Assembly (NCBI GenBank): GCA_013911065.1
Contig: JACERV010000004.1
Span: forward strand, 1-64,000
Direction of reading: 5' to 3'
DNA length: 64,000 bases
Origin: Ruminococcus sp.
Lineage (GTDB): Bacteria > Bacillota > Clostridia > Lachnospirales > Lachnospiraceae
This document shows positions 59,395 through 64,000 of this stretch, piece by piece (the first letter of the stretch is position 1; each line of letters opens with the position of its first letter). Both the position numbers and the translations under genes were made by a program. Below the pieces are notes generated by a model that did not search any database, was not told the origin of the DNA, and saw only the letters and a list, made by a program, of their open reading frames with translations.

Positions 59395-61401
59395 CTATTC
59401 GAACTCCATAACACTCATATGGTGTCCGTTCACTTTAGAAATCTGATAGCGTATTTTGTTTCCTTCCTGTGAAAAAGCAATTTCCTCCATATCGGGAGCG
59501 GAATATATCTTTTTCACCCTGCGCTCTTCCTGCACTTCAATGTTCAAATCGTGCAGCGGTATCACATCATCGACAATATCCAGCTTCCGGCATTTTCGAT
59601 GCGGAATATAATGAAGCACATGTAATATCCTACGGTTCTGCTCTTTTTGTTCCAGCAAATTGGTGATGACTGAAATCGGCCCGTCATGACTAACTAAGGT
59701 ATCCTGCAAAAGCCGGTGAATCTCATTTTCAACCAGAATCCGGTACCAGCGGGGTGCCGTATCTTGATAAGTAGTAAAAACAGGATGTATAAAATATGCC
59801 GTATTTTCTGTCTCCACCATAGCCGGATAAGCTTCTTCTCTGGATGATGGTGAATGCAGATGTGAACAAAAATGTTCATAGGAACGGTTAAATACCGGCT
59901 TTACTGCCATCTGGACAAATTGAACGTTATCCTCTGCTTTTATCAGTGTTCCCCGATCATACATCGTATGTTCAGCATCAGCCAGATTTTTTGCCAAATG
60001 CTGATGAGGATGGATGAAATCAGGACTGTAGGGTGCTTCTCCCAGATACTCCACTCCCAGCTCTTTAATTGAGAATTCGGTTACTTCCAGATTCATTCCC
60101 CCATGATAAGATGCGATGACTTTTCCACCTTTTTGGATAAACAGGCTTAACTTTTCACTAAATTCCTGATTTACAGGAATTACATCCGGTAAAATCAGCA
60201 GTTTATATTTTCCCAGATCTGACTGGCTGTCGATGAGGTCAAATTGCAGGCTCATTTCAAGAAGCATCCTCACTACCCCCTCGGTAGCACCTGGAATATC
60301 TCCGGCTACACCTGTTGCAAAAAATTCCTCTGCGGTAAATACACCGATCTCATTTACCGGCACTGCCCCGATACACCATGGCTCTTTTTTCTCTACCTGG
60401 CGGTAGACATCACCAATCTGACGGTACATATCAGCATTTAACTTGCCCCAATAATCCATTTGATCGCCAATGGTACATTTACAGCCGTTTGCCAGCATGG
60501 AAAACACCTCATACTCCATAGCAGCCTTATTGCGGAATGCATGGAAGTCTCCCCATTCTGTATGAAACCGGCTTGTCAGCCCAAGGCACTCCTTACCGAA
60601 ATTTCTCATATACTTCGCTGATATGGGAAAATCAAGGTATCCCCAGTCCGCGCCCGGCAAGGACTCAAAAGAAAAATAGGAATAATCATCTAACACTGGT
60701 TTTTCCAGATAGCCCACATGTCCTTTGTTGTAGCAAACATTAAAATCTTTGTTATAGGATTTTGCAAATGCCGTAAGATCCTGAACCATATCGTAATAAG
60801 TTATTTTGGCAAATTCCTGCCTGTCTTTCTTACTTGCCGGATTCATACCTCTTTCACGCATCAACTTCTGACAGGTCTGACAGCAGCACTCATTCATAAA
60901 TGCGGCATCATACCAGACACCTTCGGCAGGAATTGTTTCCAGCACCTCGCCAAACTGCTTTTTTAAAAAATCCCGGTATGGTGTATTGACACACAGATTT
61001 TTGTAAAACCCGGCTTCAAAGTATCCGGCTCCTTTATAATCCTGAAGCGCCCCATTTTCATTAATGCATATCCATTCCGGGTGCTCATCCGCAATCCGCT
61101 TGTTCCAGCGTATTGTGGTATACAAATTTACATGGACTCCATGCTTATGGCAGGCTTCTGTCTGTTCCTTCAGCAAATCCCTGTGGGCCAGATGGGGATG
61201 CACCATCTCCGGATACAGCTTTGAGTCATAATACAGCATGCCATGATGGCAGCAGCTAAATAGTGTAACTGAATTTATATGCGCCTGTTTCAGCGTAAGC
61301 GAAAATTCTTCCGCATCAAATTCGGCACAAACATTTTGAATCTGTCCGCTGGTATGGAAATCCAGATGTATCTGCCTTGATGCAATTCCTTTTTCTTTCA
61401 T
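59395..61401 (-). CDS. GHL6/GH151-type glycoside hydrolase with beta-galactosidase-trimerisation fold
   Basis: A 668-aa enzyme. Residues 1-360 form a TIM-barrel of the GHL6 type (HINSVTLFSCCHHGMLYYDSKLYPEMVHPHL, EGVWYDAAFMNECCCQTC, SRFHTEWGDFHAFRNKAAMEYEVFSMLANGC), followed by a trimerisation-type domain (about 370-590) and a C-terminal beta domain. No signal peptide: the substrate is imported. The GH151 alpha-L-fucosidases share this architecture, so a fucosidase is the best guess; beta-galactosidase is the alternative. A weak -35 with TATAAT near 61430 suits AraC-dependent activation. The SBP gene begins 10 bases further on. Confidence 0.72.
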   Translation of the reverse strand: MKEKGIASRQIHLDFHTSGQIQNVCAEFDAEEFSLTLKQAHINSVTLFSCCHHGMLYYDSKLYPEMVHPHLAHRDLLKEQTEACHKHGVHVNLYTTIRWNKRIADEHPEWICINENGALQDYKGAGYFEAGFYKNLCVNTPYRDFLKKQFGEVLETIPAEGVWYDAAFMNECCCQTCQKLMRERGMNPASKKDRQEFAKITYYDMVQDLTAFAKSYNKDFNVCYNKGHVGYLEKPVLDDYSYFSFESLPGADWGYLDFPISAKYMRNFGKECLGLTSRFHTEWGDFHAFRNKAAMEYEVFSMLANGCKCTIGDQMDYWGKLNADMYRQIGDVYRQVEKKEPWCIGAVPVNEIGVFTAEEFFATGVAGDIPGATEGVVRMLLEMSLQFDLIDSQSDLGKYKLLILPDVIPVNQEFSEKLSLFIQKGGKVIASYHGGMNLEVTEFSIKELGVEYLGEAPYSPDFIHPHQHLAKNLADAEHTMYDRGTLIKAEDNVQFVQMAVKPVFNRSYEHFCSHLHSPSSREEAYPAMVETENTAYFIHPVFTTYQDTAPRWYRILVENEIHRLLQDTLVSHDGPISVITNLLEQKEQNRRILHVLHYIPHRKCRKLDIVDDVIPLHDLNIEVQEERRVKKIYSAPDMEEIAFSQEGNKIRYQISKVNGHHMSVMEFE

Positions 61402-61501
61402 CTCTTTCCTCCTCCCTGATAAGCAGATTATAAGAGGAATAACTTCTTTCGTGAATGAAGATTTTTTAGGCCATTGGGAATTTTTTTAGATTTACAAAAT
61501 A

Positions 61502-61534
61502 AAAGGATGTTATAAAAATTTTATAACATCCTTT
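61502..61534 (-). terminator. terminator at the response-regulator stop
   Basis: AAAGGATGTTATAAAA and TTTTATAACATCCTTT, 16 bp perfect, overlapping the last codons of the regulator gene and followed by TTTTATTTTG on the minus strand. It separates the two-component genes from the glycosidase operon. Confidence 0.8.
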
Positions 61535-63062
61535 CACTTAAATATTGTGACGGTGACACTCCATAGAACTTTTTAAAAGACTTGCTGAAATAGTAAACAT
61601 CCGTATACCCCACCTTTTCGGCCACCTCTGTGACGGTGATATAAGGCTGTTCTTCCATCCTCCTTTTTGCTTCTCTGAGCCGTACTGTAATAATATACCT
61701 GCTCAGCGCAAACCCGCATTCACGTTTAAAAATATTGCTCAAATAACTTGGGTTGACTCCGATACGCTCTGCAACCATATTCAAACTCAAATTCGCAGAA
61801 TCATAATATTCATCAATGAACTGTTTAGCTTCTTCCATCTTTTTCTGACCCGAAGGAATGATTCTCTCCTGAAGCATTGTAATTCCTTTTTGCAGAAATT
61901 CTTCCACTTCTTCATAAATGGGCTCTTTCACTTTTTGGACCGGAAGAGTAGAGAGCTTCCGCTGGAGTCTTGCCAGCTCCGCAGATACATCAATCCCCAT
62001 TTCCATCAAATAGGTTGCAAATTCCATCAGAACCGCAGTAATCAGATATGCGGTACTCTGGCCTGAATAAGAATATTTCTGGATTAATTCAAAATACTGC
62101 CGAATAACTTCAAGTGCTCCAGAAAACTTCTTACTGCGCAATTCATACAAAAACTTTTCCCTCCAGCGTGCAGCCTGTCCTGCTGCCTCGGTTACATTCT
62201 CCGGTTCATAATGTACAATCTTTCCCGCTGACGTCCCGGAAGCCAGATATGCCTCCTGATAAGCCAGGTGAATTTCTCTAATATCTTCATGCAATTCACT
62301 TACTCCCCCGTATATCTCATGCCGGCCGTCTAATTCCTGCTCAAGAAAGGAACACAGAGACTTTATCCGGACCTGATACTCTTCATGGCTGAAAGATTGA
62401 AACAAGACGTAAATATAATCGGTTTCAACTGAAAAAGATGCCAAATCCGGGAAACGCTCGGCAATCACCTCTTTTTGTTCCTCTGCCATTTGCTCATACC
62501 CTTCTGAATTCTGATACCTCAATACCATCAGATAAAATGGCTCCCGGGAGCATATTCCATACCGCTCACAACGTTTCTCAAGCTCAGCCTGTCCTGACAG
62601 CCCTGCTGTCATTTCCAGCAGGAATTGTTCTTTCTCCTTCTGAAAATTATCCATCTCCAGTTCCTGCCGGTACTCTTTTTCAGACTGAATTCTCTGGATA
62701 CTATTTTTTGCCTTAATCAGCTCTTGTTCCAACTCCGCTCCATCCAATGGTTTTAGCACAAAGCTCACCGCCCCAAAGCGGAGGGCTTCCCGGGCATATT
62801 CGAATTCACCGTATGCCGTCAGAATCAAAATCTGGATATCCGGTTCCTTTTCTTTAATGATACGTGAGACTTCCAGCCCGTTTACAAAGGGGATGTTGAT
62901 ATCCATAATAATAATATCCGGCTTTACCTTATTTACTAATTCCAAGACCTGATTACCGTCCTCTGCCTCGGCGCATATTTTAAGGCCCAGTTTGTCCCAA
63001 TCCACCGAATGCCTGACCAGCTCCCTCTGTAAATACTCATCATCAACAATCATTACTCTCAT
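61521..63062 (-). CDS. YesN-type response regulator (REC-AraC)
   Basis: A 513-aa regulator: receiver (VDDEYLQRELVRHSVDWDKLG, phospho-Asp in IIIMDINIPF near 55, Lys in FVLKPLDGAEL), a middle region and two C-terminal AraC motifs (LSLNMVAERIGVNPSYLSNIFKRECG, ITVTEVAEKVGYTDVYYFSKSFKKFYG). It overlaps the kinase gene by four bases. The likely target is the glycosidase/importer operon directly downstream. Confidence 0.92.
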   Translation of the reverse strand: MRVMIVDDEYLQRELVRHSVDWDKLGLKICAEAEDGNQVLELVNKVKPDIIIMDINIPFVNGLEVSRIIKEKEPDIQILILTAYGEFEYAREALRFGAVSFVLKPLDGAELEQELIKAKNSIQRIQSEKEYRQELEMDNFQKEKEQFLLEMTAGLSGQAELEKRCERYGICSREPFYLMVLRYQNSEGYEQMAEEQKEVIAERFPDLASFSVETDYIYVLFQSFSHEEYQVRIKSLCSFLEQELDGRHEIYGGVSELHEDIREIHLAYQEAYLASGTSAGKIVHYEPENVTEAAGQAARWREKFLYELRSKKFSGALEVIRQYFELIQKYSYSGQSTAYLITAVLMEFATYLMEMGIDVSAELARLQRKLSTLPVQKVKEPIYEEVEEFLQKGITMLQERIIPSGQKKMEEAKQFIDEYYDSANLSLNMVAERIGVNPSYLSNIFKRECGFALSRYIITVRLREAKRRMEEQPYITVTEVAEKVGYTDVYYFSKSFKKFYGVSPSQYLSERML

Positions 63063-64000
63063 TGTTCTTCTCTCTTTTCCGCTATATAAGGGATAATTAC
63101 CGTTACTTCTGTTCCTTCGTCTTGCGTACTATTGATTGCCAGCCCATACTCTTCTCCAAAGTGGATGATAAGACGCTGATGCACACTATATAGCCCAAAG
63201 GAAGATTTCATACCTGTCTTATCGTTCTTTAAGAGGCTTTCCGCCTGGCATTTTGTCATCCCTCTTCCATTGTCCGACACAGATATATATATTTTCTCGT
63301 CCTTTACCACACCTTTTATTTTTACGATTCCCTTCCCGGTACATTCTTTGATTCCATGATAAATCGCATTCTCTACCAAGGGCTGCAAGGTTAATTTTAC
63401 AATGGATTGGTTGTAAACCTCTGCCCCCATATCTATTTCATACTGAATCTTATCCCCATACCGGGTTGATTGAATCTGTATATAGCTGTTGATATTTTCT
63501 AATTCTTCCCCAATGGAGATGACCGTTTTTCCATTGCTTAGTGCCGTCCTGTAAAACTGACTGATGGCCTTCAGCATGGCCAGAGCTTCCTCCGGTTTTT
63601 GCAGCTTAATCAGTGAAGAAACGCTGCTCATTGTGTTATATAAAAAGTGGGGATTTATCTGTGCCTGTAAGGTGGCAAATTCCAGCTTTCTTTTCGCCTT
63701 CTGTTCAGAATAAACCTGAGTTATCAACTCCTGGATTTCATCGGTCATTTTATTAAAGGCACGTTCAAGTCCGCCAATCTCATCATCTGACCGAATCGGA
63801 ACACTGACCTTCAATTCTCCCTGCCCCAGCCTTCCCATTGTATCTGATAATTCAACCAAAGGTTTCGTCACGTTGTGGGCAATACGCCTGCTGAGGAAAG
63901 CACAGATTAGTATTGCGACCGCACCAAGCAGATATACCGTTCCCATCATTGCCTTGCTGTCTCTGGTCAGCATTTCTACCGGAGTCAGTGCAATCATATT
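63059..64000 (-). CDS. YesM-type histidine kinase, cut by the window edge
   Basis: At least 312 residues of the C-terminal part. Seen: one membrane helix (GTVYLLGAVAILICAFLS), a HAMP domain (RIAHNVTKPLVELSDTMGRLGQGELKV), the His_kinase block NPHFLYNTMSSVSSL with the phospho-His, LQPLVENAIYHGI and ISVSDNGRGMT of the ATPase. The frame is open to the last base (64000), so the extracellular sensor and first helix lie beyond the window. It senses an extracytoplasmic signal for the regulator next to it. Confidence 0.9.
   Translation of the reverse strand, partial: NMIALTPVEMLTRDSKAMMGTVYLLGAVAILICAFLSRRIAHNVTKPLVELSDTMGRLGQGELKVSVPIRSDDEIGGLERAFNKMTDEIQELITQVYSEQKAKRKLEFATLQAQINPHFLYNTMSSVSSLIKLQKPEEALAMLKAISQFYRTALSNGKTVISIGEELENINSYIQIQSTRYGDKIQYEIDMGAEVYNQSIVKLTLQPLVENAIYHGIKECTGKGIVKIKGVVKDEKIYISVSDNGRGMTKCQAESLLKNDKTGMKSSFGLYSVHQRLIIHFGEEYGLAINSTQDEGTEVTVIIPYIAEKREEQ

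Overview
The window looks like chromosomal DNA of an anaerobic gut-type Bacillota, most likely a Lachnospiraceae/Clostridium cluster XIVa relative. The signs are moderate GC, a T-box leader, TPP riboswitches, strong TTGACA-type promoters with 17-nt spacers, YesM/YesN-type two-component systems beside sugar ABC importers, Gram-positive lipoproteins and a NEAT/Shp-type surface haem system. It is a mosaic of small catabolic and transport modules, nearly all on the minus strand. I see no rRNA, tRNA, CRISPR, phage or intact transposase.

Layout. (1) 1-3950: thiamine operon thiC-thiM-thiamine-binding protein-thiE behind two TPP riboswitches in series. (2) 3998-5172: a coding remnant, a 59-bp perfect palindrome and a single-gene SDR dehydrogenase unit. 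(3) 5249-6754: catalase, divergent from (4) 7014-11224, a five-gene operon (AroE-like dehydrogenase, cupin sugar-phosphate isomerase, phosphotriesterase-type lactonase, KDPG-type aldolase, 2-hydroxyacid dehydrogenase) that reads as an undescribed sugar-acid/lactone-phosphate route. (5) 11290-15844: a T-box-controlled operon (TIGR04076 protein, aldo/keto reductase, NhaC antiporter, OxlT-like MFS carrier); the specifier reads as TGG (Trp). (6) 15864-26662: a haem/iron island with a DtxR/MarR-like regulator, NEAT and Shp-type surface proteins, a haem ABC importer, a CydDC-like exporter pair, a cysteine-rich NO-stimulated-family protein and a DUF454 protein. Three copies of GTTAG-N6-CTAAC flag its promoters. 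(7) 26773-38663: a hydantoin/oxoproline-type island with a dipeptide-type ABC importer behind a terminator-containing leader, a racemase, an XRE-cupin regulator, HyuA, HyuB and a translationally coupled cyclophilin-like protein. (8) 38727-43606: a GntR-regulated polyol/sugar locus (FGGY kinase, divergent zinc dehydrogenase and PfkB kinase). (9) 43651-44290: a ParE/Phd toxin-antitoxin pair, then a VOC protein. (10) 44866-54900: zinc dehydrogenase, ribose-type importer, YesN/YesM pair, a degenerate RbsA-like ATPase and an SGNH esterase. (11) 55035-56228: an orphan kinase core and a previously unmarked type I toxin/antisense RNA candidate. (12) 56286-64000: a MalEFG-like importer, a GHL6/GH151-type glycoside hydrolase and its two-component system, cut by the window edge.

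Two shared DNA motifs tie distant modules together. A tandem palindrome pair with a fixed 32-bp period occurs between catalase and the sugar-acid operon and again before the PfkB kinase gene. A second motif (ACTATGTNATAACATA type) lies in the promoters of the SDR gene and the sugar-acid operon and, more weakly, in front of the GntR gene. They suggest one or two regulons for sugar-acid/polyol catabolism. The strongest candidate for a new system is the ribose-type locus, in which a kinase with almost no extracytoplasmic domain is co-encoded with an ATPase that has lost its ABC signature motifs.
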